Assembly (NCBI GenBank): GCA_039030715.1 | Contig: JBCCDU010000007.1 | Coordinates: 17,008 to 81,007 of the forward strand | Length of the DNA stretch: 64,000 bases | Reading direction: 5' to 3' | DNA from: Thermohalobaculum sp039030715 | GTDB taxonomy: Bacteria > Pseudomonadota > Alphaproteobacteria > Rhodobacterales > Rhodobacteraceae | In this document: positions 24,835-33,938 of the stretch, in pieces | Numbering within the stretch: the stretch's first letter is position 1 | Layout: every line of letters begins with the position of its first letter | Position numbers and translations under genes: made by a program | The notes under the pieces: model-generated | The model's input: only the letters and a program-made list of their open reading frames with translations | What the model was told of the DNA's origin: nothing | The model's database searches: none

Positions 24835-25842
24835 ATGTCTGACCAAGATTTGTCCGAAAATGTCACGCGCCAGAAGCCAGCTTCCGGCGAATGGCTGATC
24901 ACATTCGGCACAACTGGCTTTCTTTCGGTGTTCCTGACGGTCTTCGTCTTGAACAATGTCGAGCATGTGCCGAGCGGTCTGGATCAGGTGATTGGTGAAG
25001 GTCAGGTGATGTGGCCCATCGAGTCCGAGGTGCTGGCGATGGAGCCGAACCTCGACAATCCATTTGCTCTCGACATGTCGCTCTATGCCGCTGTTCCGTC
25101 CGACGTCATCGAAGCGGAGAGCCATGGCAACGCGTCGGCGGAGACGGCCCTGGCAGAACCAGAACTTGCGGATCCCAGACTTCCGGCCATGGCGCGCCTG
25201 CAGGTGCCGCTGCGCACGCCCTCCGCCGATGATGTGCCTGCGGTGGCCGATGCGGCAGACCCCGCGGCCCAGCGGGCGGCGCCGGCGCGGATCGTTTTCG
25301 CAGATACAACTGTGGCACATGTTGCCCTGCGCGCTCCGACACGGCCCGAAGATCGGCTGAGCGCGGAGCTGGAAGAGCAACTTGCTCTCAATCGCTCGCA
25401 GCGCGCAGTGATACAACGCCGCCTGATACTTGCCGGATATGACCCGCAGGGCGTCGATGGGATTTTCGGAGAAGGCACAAGGGCTGCTCTCGCCGAAATG
25501 CAGCAGGCCAAAGGGTTTACGCCGACCGGTTATCTTGACACTGCAACTTTGGAAAGTCTGAACGAAGCGACTGATGCCGACTATGCCGTTTGGCGGGCGC
25601 AACGTGCGGCCGACCGCAAGCGCCGGGCCCAGTTCGCAAAGGTTGAAGTGCCGCCTCAGCGCCCGAATGCACCCACCAAGCGCGGTCGCTGCGCGCGCGA
25701 TGCCGAGGGCCGGATTATCGGGTACCAGGGCTTTGTTTGCGATATCAGTGGGCTAGGGGAGGCGCTGATCTCATTCGACCTTCCCAAAGCGGATGGTGGT
25801 GACGAGCGCCTGGCGGATGCCCGCACCCGAAACGACCGCTAG
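24835..25842 (+). CDS. Membrane-anchored peptidoglycan-binding domain protein
   Basis: 335-aa protein. A single N-terminal membrane helix (residues about 20-41, WLITFGTTGFLSVFLTVFVL) is followed by a long Ala/Pro-rich periplasmic linker. A PG_binding_1 domain spans about residues 188-245 (RSQRAVIQRRLILAGYDPQG, then GIFGEGTRAALAEMQQAKG and DTATLESLNEA). The C-terminal 70 residues include a cysteine pair. Probably a cell-wall-interacting inner membrane protein. GGAG precedes ATG 24835. The 220 bases upstream are A/T-rich and should contain its promoter. Its stop overlaps the stop of the convergent LysE gene. Confidence 0.8.
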   Translation: MSDQDLSENVTRQKPASGEWLITFGTTGFLSVFLTVFVLNNVEHVPSGLDQVIGEGQVMWPIESEVLAMEPNLDNPFALDMSLYAAVPSDVIEAESHGNASAETALAEPELADPRLPAMARLQVPLRTPSADDVPAVADAADPAAQRAAPARIVFADTTVAHVALRAPTRPEDRLSAELEEQLALNRSQRAVIQRRLILAGYDPQGVDGIFGEGTRAALAEMQQAKGFTPTGYLDTATLESLNEATDADYAVWRAQRAADRKRRAQFAKVEVPPQRPNAPTKRGRCARDAEGRIIGYQGFVCDISGLGEALISFDLPKADGGDERLADARTRNDR

Positions 25843-26462
25843 GCGCTGCGCCGCGTCAGTGCGGTCAGCAGCCCGGCCCCAATCAGAAAGCTTCCGCCCA
25901 GTCGGTTGATCATCCGCAGGGTTGAGGGTTTTTCGAAGCGGCTGCGCATTTCACCTACCAGAACGGCCCAGAGCGCGATGTTGATGGCGGCGAGTGTCAG
26001 GAACGTTGCCTCCAATATCGCGAATTGCAGCAGCAATGGACGCTCGGGGTCGACGAATTGCGGCACGAAAGCGATAAAGAACACGATACTTTTGGGGTTG
26101 AGCGCCGTCACCACATAGCTGTTGAGAAACATCTCGCGCCACTCCGCACCGCCACGGCGAGTGATCCTTGCGGGTTCCGGCGAAGCGCGCCAAAGGCCGA
26201 TACCCAACCAGATCAGATAGGCTGCACCGGCGAATTTCAGGACGGTGAAGAGCGTGGCGGAGGTTGCGAGCAGCGCACCCGCCCCGGCCAGCGATATCGT
26301 CATCGCCGTGAAATCACCCAGCGTGACACCCGGCACCGTCGCCCAGGCGGATTGCCGCCCACGCCCGAGCGCATAGGAAACGGCGAGAATGACCGTCGGG
26401 CCGGGAATTGCCAGAAGCGCCGCACTTGCCAGCGCGAAGGCGAACCAGATTTCGGGGGACAT
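25839..26462 (-). CDS. LysE/RhtB-family amino acid exporter
   Basis: 207-aa inner membrane protein with six hydrophobic segments. The N-terminal IPGPTVILAVSYALGRG is the LysE/RhtB signature, and SYVVTALNPKSIVFFIAFVP with NPK is the second. The family exports amino acids or similar small molecules. Convergent with the peptidoglycan-binding gene, sharing the bases of the two stop codons. Substrate not predictable. Confidence 0.92.
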   Translation of the reverse strand: MSPEIWFAFALASAALLAIPGPTVILAVSYALGRGRQSAWATVPGVTLGDFTAMTISLAGAGALLATSATLFTVLKFAGAAYLIWLGIGLWRASPEPARITRRGGAEWREMFLNSYVVTALNPKSIVFFIAFVPQFVDPERPLLLQFAILEATFLTLAAINIALWAVLVGEMRSRFEKPSTLRMINRLGGSFLIGAGLLTALTRRSA

Positions 26463-26516
26463 GCGGGCCTCGATCCAAGAAAGACAAGGCCCGCAGCATA
26501 AGCGTGTTCGACAGCG

Positions 26517-27347
26517 TCAGTCGAGGATTGCGATCTCGACCCTGCGATTTTGCGCCTTGCCGGCCGCCGTGGCGTTGCTGGCCGCGGGCTCGCTTTCGCC
26601 CTTACCGTCGATCACCGCGTTAACGCCATAGTTCGACCCGAACTTGGCGACCGACGCGGCCCGGCGAACCGAGAGGTCGCGGTTATAGGCTTCGGAGCCA
26701 TCGGAGTCGGTATGCCCGGTCACGGCGATTTTCGATTTGCCGGTCTTCTGCATCAGTTCGAAGAAGTTGGTCAGTTTCTCCACTGCGGCCGGTTTCAGCT
26801 TGGCGCTGTTCACGTCGAACAGCGCATCGGCGGCCAGGGTCAGGTTGACCGGGGCGGCGTTGCCCTCGCAGACTGGGCGGCCATCGGATTGCAGGCGCGG
26901 CGACATGAAGCCTTCGAACCCGTCATCGGCAGCCCAGTGGAAGCAGCCATTGGGATCGCGCCAGACGGTGGCCAGCAGGGTTTGCGCCGTGAAGCGTTGT
27001 GCCAGCGCGCGAGCCGGGGCGCCGCAGCTCGGCTGGCCATCGGGGAAACGCACATTGGCCATCAAGCCACGCGTGCCCGAGTTTATGAACCAGTGGGCGC
27101 AACCATCGGGGTCGAGCCAGACACGCGGCTCGGGGCTGCTTGGCGTGCCGCCGGTGCAGATCATCGCACCATCCGGGGTGCGTTTTTCGCTGAGATACCC
27201 TTCGGTGCCGCTGGTGAAAAAGTTGTATTCGCAGCCCAACGGGTCGACCCAGGTGCCGCCCGGCAGGTTCGACGGGTCAGCCTGCGCGGCAGTGAAGCCC
27301 AGGGCAGCCGCAAGACCGGCCGATGCAAGAATGGCAGTGGTTTTCAT
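26517..27347 (-). CDS. OmpA-domain protein with three 33-residue two-cysteine modules
   Basis: 276-aa exported protein. Signal peptide residues 1-23 (MKTTAILASAGLAAALGFTA, cleavage near AQA). Three repeats lie at residues 32-64, 76-108 and 128-160, each 33 long, following the pattern (T/V)W-x-DP-x-GC, an aromatic H/N-x-F/W region, G-x-x-G-[YLF]-[LM], DG-x-x-x-C; each has two Cys exactly 25 residues apart. The OmpA C-terminal peptidoglycan-binding domain follows (TLAADALFDVNSAKLKPAAV, then VTGHTDSDGSEAYNRDLSVR and NRRVEI). It should link the outer envelope to peptidoglycan. It lies 13 bases after a lipoprotein gene carrying one copy of the same module, so the two form an operon. Confidence 0.9.
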   Translation of the reverse strand: MKTTAILASAGLAAALGFTAAQADPSNLPGGTWVDPLGCEYNFFTSGTEGYLSEKRTPDGAMICTGGTPSSPEPRVWLDPDGCAHWFINSGTRGLMANVRFPDGQPSCGAPARALAQRFTAQTLLATVWRDPNGCFHWAADDGFEGFMSPRLQSDGRPVCEGNAAPVNLTLAADALFDVNSAKLKPAAVEKLTNFFELMQKTGKSKIAVTGHTDSDGSEAYNRDLSVRRAASVAKFGSNYGVNAVIDGKGESEPAASNATAAGKAQNRRVEIAILD

Positions 27348-27360
27348 GATCCTGTCCCCC

Positions 27361-27591
27361 TCAGCTACAGTCCGGCGAACCGTCGCGGTTCAGCACCGGG
27401 CTCAGATAGCCCTCTATCCCGTCATCGATGATCCAGTGTTTGCAGCCCTGATCGTCGACCCAGACGCTGGCCTCCATCGCCGCGAGCGGGTGGCTGTCGA
27501 ACCCCTGATCGAGGGTCTGGTCGGTCGAACAGGCCGCGAGCGCCGCAACGGCGCCCATGCCCAGGACCCATTTTAGTGTGGGATGCTGCAT
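27361..27591 (-). CDS. Small lipoprotein with one copy of the OmpA-neighbour module
   Basis: 76-aa lipoprotein: lipobox VAALAAC with lipidation at Cys 21. The only domain is a 33-residue module at residues 43-75 (VWVDDQGCKHWIIDDGIEGY and DGSPDC), matching the three modules of the adjacent OmpA protein, including two Cys 25 residues apart. ATG 27591 is chosen because it gives a proper signal peptide; an upstream in-frame start at 27672 adds a charged leader that would spoil it. It is the first gene of a two-gene operon. Confidence 0.82.
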   Translation of the reverse strand: MQHPTLKWVLGMGAVAALAACSTDQTLDQGFDSHPLAAMEASVWVDDQGCKHWIIDDGIEGYLSPVLNRDGSPDCS

Positions 27592-27794
27592 GACTGTCCT
27601 CTCTTCACTTTGTCCCCTAGGCCCTGCGGGGTGACGCCTGCTGGATCTGGCCGACAGGTGGTACAACCGCAAAGTCTTTCTTGCGTTCTCGCTAACGCTT
27701 ACGTGTGGTCACGATCAAGTGCCGTGGGGATCAAAGCTGCATCAAAACAGTCAAATCGGCCGATTATCCAAGGGAATTTCGCGGAGTGGTGGGT

Positions 27795-29168
27795 CTAGCC
27801 GCCCACCAATTCGGACTTGGCGCCCAGATACCCGTCCCAGGCAAACCAATAGGCGATGTGCCCAGCGACCCGTGGTTTGAGGGTCCCGTCGGGACCTCTC
27901 AGCGCTTCTTCTGTGATCTTCCAGGTCTGGTCGTTGGCTGAAAGTTCGTCATCCGATACGTCCGCAGCGAAGCTCAGATCGCCGCGTTCATAGGCGCGCA
28001 CCGTGCGGGACGCGGCGTCACCGATGATGACAATGGGCAAGTCGGCGACGATGTCGTTGATCACAGCGCTGCCCTCGAAAGCCTTTAGCGCCCAGGCCTT
28101 GGCACCGCCGAAAGTGCGAACACCGAAGACGTAGTCTTTCTGGCGCAGCTTTTCCTGGTTCACCAGCGCCGGGAACATCAGATCGGGGGAGGAGAAGTAT
28201 TCGTTGTAGACCACGCCGGATCCGTAGTCGCGGCTGAACCCGGTGCGCAGAGTGATGACCTTGGTGTCCGGATTACGCCGTTTCCAATCGCCCCAAGGCG
28301 CTATGGCGATGGGGCGCTGGCGCAACTCGATCCCGCTATCGACCAACTCCCCCGAAACAGGTCGTCCGGTGAACTGGTTCCAGAGCGAGTTGGTGCCGCG
28401 GTCGTACATCAGTTTGTTCGAGCGATAGAGAAAGCCGGATGAGCCAAAGCTGAACGGCTCCTCATAGCCGTCGATCTGGGTTTCGAACAGGATACCCGAA
28501 CCGCAGAGCGTGCAATACGCCATCGCCAGCGGCACGCCGCCCACCACGTCGTTGAACATCTCGTGCCAGCCCATGATCCGCAGGGGATAGGCGCGGATGT
28601 CGCCATTGACCGCCACCCCGAAGACCAGGTCTTCATCCAGCAGATACTCAGCCTCAGGCGCATCCGCGGCCACCTGGATCGGGTTGTCGAGCGAGGGGAT
28701 CCCGTCCTTTCGCACGCCGCCCCAGGTCATCTCCTCGAAACGGATTTTCATCCGGTCGGGTTGCAGATGCTCCGGCTTCAGGAACACATCGAAATAGGGA
28801 TCTATGCGCAGATAGAGATCGCGCTTCATGTCGATATAGGCGGGGTGAGGCGTGAATTCAGGATGCGCTTCCTGCCAGAGCATCCAGTCGTGCCAGGTGT
28901 CGCCGACTTTCTCGCCGGTGATCTTTTCCAAGAGATCGACGATCGTGGGATAGGGGTTCGGGCTGAAGCGCATCGCGAAGATCAGGGGTGAGATCAACTC
29001 GGGCCCCGCGACCTTGTTCAACTCGAACATCGCCGCGTCGAAGCGCGAGCGGCTGGCCACCATGATCTCGCGCAGTTGCTTGGCGATATCGACCTGCTCG
29101 GCGCGCAATGGCGAAGCAACGGTGAGGCTGGCGAGGCCAGCCAGGGCAGAGCGGCGCGAAAACTTCAT
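27795..29168 (-). CDS. DUF3179 domain-containing exported protein
   Basis: 457-aa exported protein. KFSRRSALAGLASLTVASPL is a Tat-like signal with RR. The DUF3179 region is plain: YCTLCGSGILFETQIDGYE, FGSSGFLYRSNKLMYDRGTN, LWNQFTGRPVSGEL, DYGSGVVYNEYFSSPD and DYVFGVRTFGGAKAWAL. Function of DUF3179 is unknown; the CTLCGSG segment with two cysteines suggests a binding or redox site. ATG 29168 is preferred to an upstream start at 29273 because it gives the signal peptide and has AGGAA before it. Confidence 0.88.
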   Translation of the reverse strand: MKFSRRSALAGLASLTVASPLRAEQVDIAKQLREIMVASRSRFDAAMFELNKVAGPELISPLIFAMRFSPNPYPTIVDLLEKITGEKVGDTWHDWMLWQEAHPEFTPHPAYIDMKRDLYLRIDPYFDVFLKPEHLQPDRMKIRFEEMTWGGVRKDGIPSLDNPIQVAADAPEAEYLLDEDLVFGVAVNGDIRAYPLRIMGWHEMFNDVVGGVPLAMAYCTLCGSGILFETQIDGYEEPFSFGSSGFLYRSNKLMYDRGTNSLWNQFTGRPVSGELVDSGIELRQRPIAIAPWGDWKRRNPDTKVITLRTGFSRDYGSGVVYNEYFSSPDLMFPALVNQEKLRQKDYVFGVRTFGGAKAWALKAFEGSAVINDIVADLPIVIIGDAASRTVRAYERGDLSFAADVSDDELSANDQTWKITEEALRGPDGTLKPRVAGHIAYWFAWDGYLGAKSELVGG

Positions 29169-29254
29169 GGCGAGGGGTTCCTTGTCATGGCGAACTGCGC
29201 GAAGTGTCTCAATCCCTGCGTTCAACTGCCAATCACGTCGTCGCGGGGTCTGTT

Positions 29255-29962
29255 TCAGTCTTGCTCCTTCCATGCCTGGTAACGCGCCTTTGTGTCCTCG
29301 TTCATCGGGTAAAGGCCGGGCAGGGCGGCGTCATGCTCCAGTACCTGATCCATGATCCAACCCTCCAACCGCTCCTGCTCCGGTGCATTGGTCAGGACGT
29401 GATCCAACTCGGCCGCGGGGATTAAGACCGCGCCATCCTCGTCCGCCACGACGATGTCATCCGGGAAGACGGCAACGCCGCCGCAGGCAATTGGTTGCTG
29501 CCAATCCACAAAGGTCAGCGCGGCGATGGAAGGGGGTGCGGCCACCCCGTCGCACCAGACCGGCAGGCCGGTGCGGCGCACCCCCTCGGCATCGCGAAGC
29601 ACGCCATCGGTCACCAGGGCGGTCACGCCACGCTTGGCCATGCGCGCGCACAGAATGTCGCCGAAAACGCCCGCATCGGTGACGCCCATCGCGTCAATCA
29701 CGGCGATAGAACCTTGGGGCATATCCTCGATTGCAGCACGGGTCGATTTGGGGGACATCCAGCTTTCCGGCGTCGCCAGATCCTCGCGACCTGGGATGAA
29801 GCGCAGGGTAAAGGCCGGGCCGACCAGGCGCGGGGCACCCGGTGCCATCGGCTTCACGCCGCGCATCCACAGATTGCGCAGGCCCCGCTTCAGCAGGATC
29901 GTGGTGATCGTGGCGGTGGTGACGGATTGCAGGGTCTCGATGGTCTTGGCGTCAAGCGGCAT
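29255..29962 (-). CDS. RraA-family protein (HMG/CHA aldolase-like)
   Basis: 235-aa protein of the RraA / 4-hydroxy-4-methyl-2-oxoglutarate aldolase family. FGDILCARMAKRGVTALVTD with the following GVLRD holds the R...D residues for substrate and metal; GGVAVFPDDIVVADEDGAVL is the second family motif. Members act either as class II pyruvate aldolases/oxaloacetate decarboxylases or as RNase E regulators; the carbohydrate operon just upstream (69 bases away, same strand) makes a catabolic role more likely. Same-strand DUF3179 gene lies 86 bases downstream. Confidence 0.88.
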   Translation of the reverse strand: MPLDAKTIETLQSVTTATITTILLKRGLRNLWMRGVKPMAPGAPRLVGPAFTLRFIPGREDLATPESWMSPKSTRAAIEDMPQGSIAVIDAMGVTDAGVFGDILCARMAKRGVTALVTDGVLRDAEGVRRTGLPVWCDGVAAPPSIAALTFVDWQQPIACGGVAVFPDDIVVADEDGAVLIPAAELDHVLTNAPEQERLEGWIMDQVLEHDAALPGLYPMNEDTKARYQAWKEQD

Positions 29963-30031
29963 GGGGTCCTCGGTCTGAAGGGGTTTGGCCTTCTCATACC
30001 CGGATCCATGCCGATTGTCAGTCGTGCGGTG

Positions 30032-31651
30032 CTAGGCGCCCAAGGCTTCGAACAACTTGGCGACCGCTTCGGCCCCCGGGTCGTTGTGGCCCGCGAGGCT
30101 GGCCTCGGACAGATAGCTCGCCCGCCCGGCACGCGCTTTGGTGATTTGTGCGGTGGCATCGGCACCGGCGCGCGCGGCCTTGGCGGCGGCCTCGACGCCC
30201 CTAGGTAAAGCGTCCAGCGCCGGGCGCATGGCGTCGATCATGGTACGGTCGCCTGGACCAGCTCCACCAACTTGTTGCACCCGGTCGAGCCCGGCATTCA
30301 GTGCGCCCACGATATCCTTGCCGCTGGCGGAGGCATCGCCCGCCGCCGCGAAGAAGATCGCAAGCAGCACGCCGGAGGAGCCGCCCATCGTCTGACTCAG
30401 TTCCAACCCGATGGCGCGGTAAAGCTGGGTGTGGTCGGCCAGGGGCAGCCGGTCGAGCGCGTCGATCAGGGCGCGCGCGGCGGTGGCCAGCGTGCTGCCG
30501 GTATCGCCATCGCCAGACTTGGCGTCCAGGGCGTTCAGGTCGGCCTCGGCATCGATCATGATCGTGCAGCAATGCTCGATAAAGGCACGGGTTTCGGGAT
30601 TGGTCGATGGGATCGGCTGGATCGGCGCCAGGCCGTCGGGCAGGGGGACCATGGCGATCTCTCCCACCGCCAAGCAACCGGGCCAGGCCCAGGGCGCCAC
30701 GGGGGCCAGCAGGGCAGCCTCGTCCGCCTTGGCGGAAGGCAGCAGCGAGACCGAGAACCCCTGCATATCCAGCGACGTCATCATCGGCGCCGGGCCGACC
30801 AGCCAGCGCACCTGTTCGCCAATGCGCGAGCAGGCCAGTTCCTCCGCCAGCACGCTCATCTCGAGCGGTGTCGTCCCGCCGAGATTGTTTAGCAGGGCGA
30901 CGTGAGGTCCGGGGCCGATCTTTCCAGCCAGTTTGTCGACCACCATCGCCATGGCGGCTTTGGCGTCGGTATAGTCCACCTGCTCGATCCCGGCCTCGCC
31001 ATGGATGCCCAGGCCCAGTTCAGCCTTCGTGCCACCGATCCGATCTTCCTTGGGCGAGCCGGGTATGGTGCAGGTGTCGAGCGACATGCCGATAGAGACA
31101 ACGCCGTCGATCACCCGCTGCGCTGCCTGGGTCACCTGATCCAGATCCGCATTCTGCTCGGCCAGGGCGCCGGCGATCTTGTGGACGAACAGCGTCCCGG
31201 CCACGCCCCGCGCCTGAGGCAGATCGGGCAGGGCGATGTCGTCATCGACAATGACCATGCTGACCTTTAGCCCCTGCGCCCGCGCACGCTCGGCCGCCAG
31301 GCCGAAATTCAGCCTGTCGCCGGTATAGTTCTTCACGATCAGCAAACACCCCGCCCTGCCGGTCACGGCCAGGATCCCCGCCAGCACCGCATCGACGGAG
31401 GGGGACGCGAAAACCTCGCCACAGACCGCGGCTGTCAGCATTCCCTGGCCAACGAAACCCGCATGGCTTGGCTCGTGCCCCGACCCGCCACCGGAGATCA
31501 GCGCGACTTTGGATTTGTCCCAATCAGTGCGGACCACGACTTTGATATGCGGATAGCCATCCAGACGCGCCAACCGCCCGCCGGCGGTGCGCAACGTGCC
31601 GTCGATTGCTTCGGTGACCAGGGTCTCCCTGGTATTCATGAACTGCTTCAT
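30032..31651 (-). CDS. Dihydroxyacetone kinase (fused DhaK-DhaL, ATP-dependent)
   Basis: 539-aa single-chain DAK-type kinase. DhaK part (about 1-330): GGGSGHEPSHAGFVG, VKNYTGDRLNFGLA and GLGIHGEAGIEQ with the histidine that binds the ketone covalently. DhaL part (about 360-535): DAKSGDGDTGSTLATAAR with the aspartates holding Mg-ATP, and MGGSSGVLLAIFF. Phosphorylates dihydroxyacetone; relatives act on erythrulose, so a tetrulose substrate is possible. ATG 31651 has GGAGG upstream and starts like its family. It is the catabolic gene downstream of the ABC importer, only ten bases from the ATPase gene. Confidence 0.93.
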   Translation of the reverse strand: MKQFMNTRETLVTEAIDGTLRTAGGRLARLDGYPHIKVVVRTDWDKSKVALISGGGSGHEPSHAGFVGQGMLTAAVCGEVFASPSVDAVLAGILAVTGRAGCLLIVKNYTGDRLNFGLAAERARAQGLKVSMVIVDDDIALPDLPQARGVAGTLFVHKIAGALAEQNADLDQVTQAAQRVIDGVVSIGMSLDTCTIPGSPKEDRIGGTKAELGLGIHGEAGIEQVDYTDAKAAMAMVVDKLAGKIGPGPHVALLNNLGGTTPLEMSVLAEELACSRIGEQVRWLVGPAPMMTSLDMQGFSVSLLPSAKADEAALLAPVAPWAWPGCLAVGEIAMVPLPDGLAPIQPIPSTNPETRAFIEHCCTIMIDAEADLNALDAKSGDGDTGSTLATAARALIDALDRLPLADHTQLYRAIGLELSQTMGGSSGVLLAIFFAAAGDASASGKDIVGALNAGLDRVQQVGGAGPGDRTMIDAMRPALDALPRGVEAAAKAARAGADATAQITKARAGRASYLSEASLAGHNDPGAEAVAKLFEALGA

Positions 31652-31661
31652 GGCGTCCTCC

Positions 31662-32657
31662 TCAGGCGATCCGTGCGCCAGTGGCATCGAAGTACAGGGC
31701 GTTATTGGGCTGGACGGCGATGGTGTCGCCGGGCTCCAGCGTCGTTTCCGCGTCGGTCAGCGTAATGATGTCGTGCCCGTCCAGGGTCAGATGCAGCCGG
31801 GTCTGATCGCCCAGATGTTCGACCCGGTCGACCTGGGCGGGTTTTCCTTCGCCGTGGCGGATATGCTCCGGACGCAGGCCGATGGTCTCGGCACCACCGG
31901 GTGCCCCGGCAAAGATATCGGCGGGCAGGGCGTTGATGCGCGGGAGGCCCAGGCGGCTGGCGACATAGAGGCTGACCGGGTTTTCGTAGATCTCGCGCGG
32001 GGGGGCCATCTGCACCAGCCGGCCTTCGTGTAGCACGCCAATACTGGTGGCCATCGTCATCGCTTCGATCTGGTCATGGGTTACATAGAGCATTGTGGCA
32101 CCGAGATTTTCCTGAATGCGCTTGAGTTCCACCCGAAGGTCGGCGCGCAGCTTCGCGTCCAGCGAACTCAGCGGCTCGTCCATCAGATAGATCTGCGGGT
32201 TGCGCACCAGCGCGCGGCCGATCGAGACGCGCTGCATCTCGCCCCCCGACAACGCCGTGGCCTTGTTGTCCAGCTTGTGGCCGATATGCAGAACCTCGGC
32301 CACTTCAGCCACCTTGGCGCTGATCCGATCCTCCGGCGTTTTCAGAATGGGCGAGCGTAGCGGGAAGGCCAGGTTTTCGCGCACTGTCATATGGGGATAG
32401 AGCGAATATTGCTGAAACACCATCGCCACATTGCGCTGCGCAGGCGTGTCCCCGACAACCGAGCGTCCACCGATCAAGATGTCGCCGCTGTCCGGACGCT
32501 CCAGGCCGGAAATCAGACGCAGGGTCGTGGTCTTGCCCGCGCCGGTCGGGCCGAGCAGAACAACGAAACCGCCGTCCGGAACCTCCATCGTCACAGTATC
32601 GACCGCCTTGGTCGCGCCGAAGGACTTCGAGATTTCGCGCAGCACCACGTCAGCCAT
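31662..32657 (-). CDS. Sugar ABC transporter ATPase (second of two)
   Basis: 331-aa MalK/UgpC-like ATPase: Walker A GPTGAGKTTT, Q-loop VFQQYSLYPHM, signature LSGGEMQRVSIG, Walker B IYLMDEPLSSLD, H-loop VTHDQIEAM, all intact, followed by the TOBE domain with GLRPEHIRHGEG. ATG 32657 overlaps the preceding ATPase gene by eight bases. With its partner it probably forms a heterodimeric motor, as in the rhizobial glycerol transporter, which also has two ATPases. Confidence 0.93.
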   Translation of the reverse strand: MADVVLREISKSFGATKAVDTVTMEVPDGGFVVLLGPTGAGKTTTLRLISGLERPDSGDILIGGRSVVGDTPAQRNVAMVFQQYSLYPHMTVRENLAFPLRSPILKTPEDRISAKVAEVAEVLHIGHKLDNKATALSGGEMQRVSIGRALVRNPQIYLMDEPLSSLDAKLRADLRVELKRIQENLGATMLYVTHDQIEAMTMATSIGVLHEGRLVQMAPPREIYENPVSLYVASRLGLPRINALPADIFAGAPGGAETIGLRPEHIRHGEGKPAQVDRVEHLGDQTRLHLTLDGHDIITLTDAETTLEPGDTIAVQPNNALYFDATGARIA

Positions 32658-33747
32658 GGGCGAGCACCCCGGCATTGAGGTCCGAGCGGCGCGCGCGCCC
32701 GGTCTGGTTGTCGAACAGCGTCGCCATCGTGCCGTCGAAGTCGAGGCCCACGGTCTCGCCCACACGGGCGGGCTGATCGGATGGAATGCGCGCCTTGATC
32801 TGGCCGCCCTGAGTGTCCAGCGTCACAATCTGGGTGGTGCCCAGATACTCGCTGGCAACGACTTCGCCGCGATATCCGCCAACGTCCGACAAGCGGATAT
32901 GCTCGGGCCGGATGCCATATACCAGATCCCCCTCGAAGGGTTGATGCTGGCGCGGCACGCTCAGCGCCTGATGGTGCAGGGTGACGCTGTCCGCGCCTTG
33001 GGCCACCCGGCCATGGAACTTGAGGAAGTTCATCGCGGGCGATCCGATGAAGTCGGCCACGAACATGGTCGCGGGTTTGTTGTAGACATCCAGGGGCGTG
33101 CCGAATTGTTCGATCATACCATGGTTCATGACGACGATCTTGTCGCCCATCTGCATCGCCTCCAACTGATCGTGAGTGACATAGACGGTGGTGGCCCCCA
33201 TCCGGTCGTGCAACTTGCGCAGTTCCTCCGACATATGCTCGCGGAATTCCGCGTCCAGCGCGCCGAGGGGTTCATCCATCAGGAAGCATTTCGGATCGCG
33301 CACGATGGCCCGGCCAAGCGCGACGCGCTGCCGGTCGCCGCCGGAAAGGCCGCCGACCGGCCGGTCCAGAATATCCTCGATGCCGAGGATCCTGGCGACC
33401 TCCGCCACCTTCTCGCGCACCTGATTGCGCGCCATCCCCTGGCTGACCAGCGGATAGCTGATATTCCGGCGCACATTCATATGCGGGTAGAGAGCGAACA
33501 TCTGAAAGACAAAGGCAATGTCACGTTCGCGCGCAGGTTTCGAGGCCACCTCCTCCCCGTCGATATAGATCTCGCCCGAGCTTGGCAGTTCCAACCCCGC
33601 GATCATCCGCAAGGTGGTGGTCTTGCCGCAGCCGGAGGGGCCGAGCAGCATGAAGAACTCGCCATCCTCGATCTTGAAGGACGATGATTGCACGGCGGTG
33701 AAATCGCCGAACTCCTTACGCAGGTTCTGAATGCGGATCTCGGCCAT
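32650..33747 (-). CDS. Sugar ABC transporter ATPase (first of two)
   Basis: 365-aa MalK-like ATPase with intact Walker A GPSGCGKTTT, Q-loop VFQMFALYPHM, signature LSGGDRQRVALG, Walker B FLMDEPLGALD and H-loop VTHDQLEAMQ, then TOBE domains with GIRPEHIRLSD. GGAGGAGTG lies before ATG 33747. It starts at the last base of the small membrane protein gene. Energises uptake with the second ATPase. Confidence 0.94.
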   Translation of the reverse strand: MAEIRIQNLRKEFGDFTAVQSSSFKIEDGEFFMLLGPSGCGKTTTLRMIAGLELPSSGEIYIDGEEVASKPARERDIAFVFQMFALYPHMNVRRNISYPLVSQGMARNQVREKVAEVARILGIEDILDRPVGGLSGGDRQRVALGRAIVRDPKCFLMDEPLGALDAEFREHMSEELRKLHDRMGATTVYVTHDQLEAMQMGDKIVVMNHGMIEQFGTPLDVYNKPATMFVADFIGSPAMNFLKFHGRVAQGADSVTLHHQALSVPRQHQPFEGDLVYGIRPEHIRLSDVGGYRGEVVASEYLGTTQIVTLDTQGGQIKARIPSDQPARVGETVGLDFDGTMATLFDNQTGRARRSDLNAGVLAHG

Positions 33748-33938
33748 CACTCCTCCGGAAAGTGGCTGACGATGATGAACATCACCGTGCCGGTCAGCGT
33801 GACGGCAAAAGCATAGGTAAAGGCCCAAAGGAAGAACGGCTGCATCAACATGAAAACACCGAGCGCTATGAGGATGGAGGCAACCATCTCCCACGCGCCT
33901 CGGCGAAACCGGATCAAGCCGTTGATAAAGCCGCTCAT
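33747..33938 (-). CDS. Small two-helix membrane protein of the sugar ABC transporter
   Basis: 63-aa protein with two membrane helices at about residues 16-36 (EMVASILIALGVFMLMQPFF) and 39-58 (AFTYAFAVTLTGTVMFIIV). It overlaps the upstream permease (ATGA) and touches the next ATPase gene, so it is made with the transporter. The rhizobial glycerol importer has a small membrane protein (GlpU) at the same place; this one does not look like its DUF2160 family by eye, but could serve the same unknown accessory role. Confidence 0.72.
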   Translation of the reverse strand: MSGFINGLIRFRRGAWEMVASILIALGVFMLMQPFFLWAFTYAFAVTLTGTVMFIIVSHFPEE

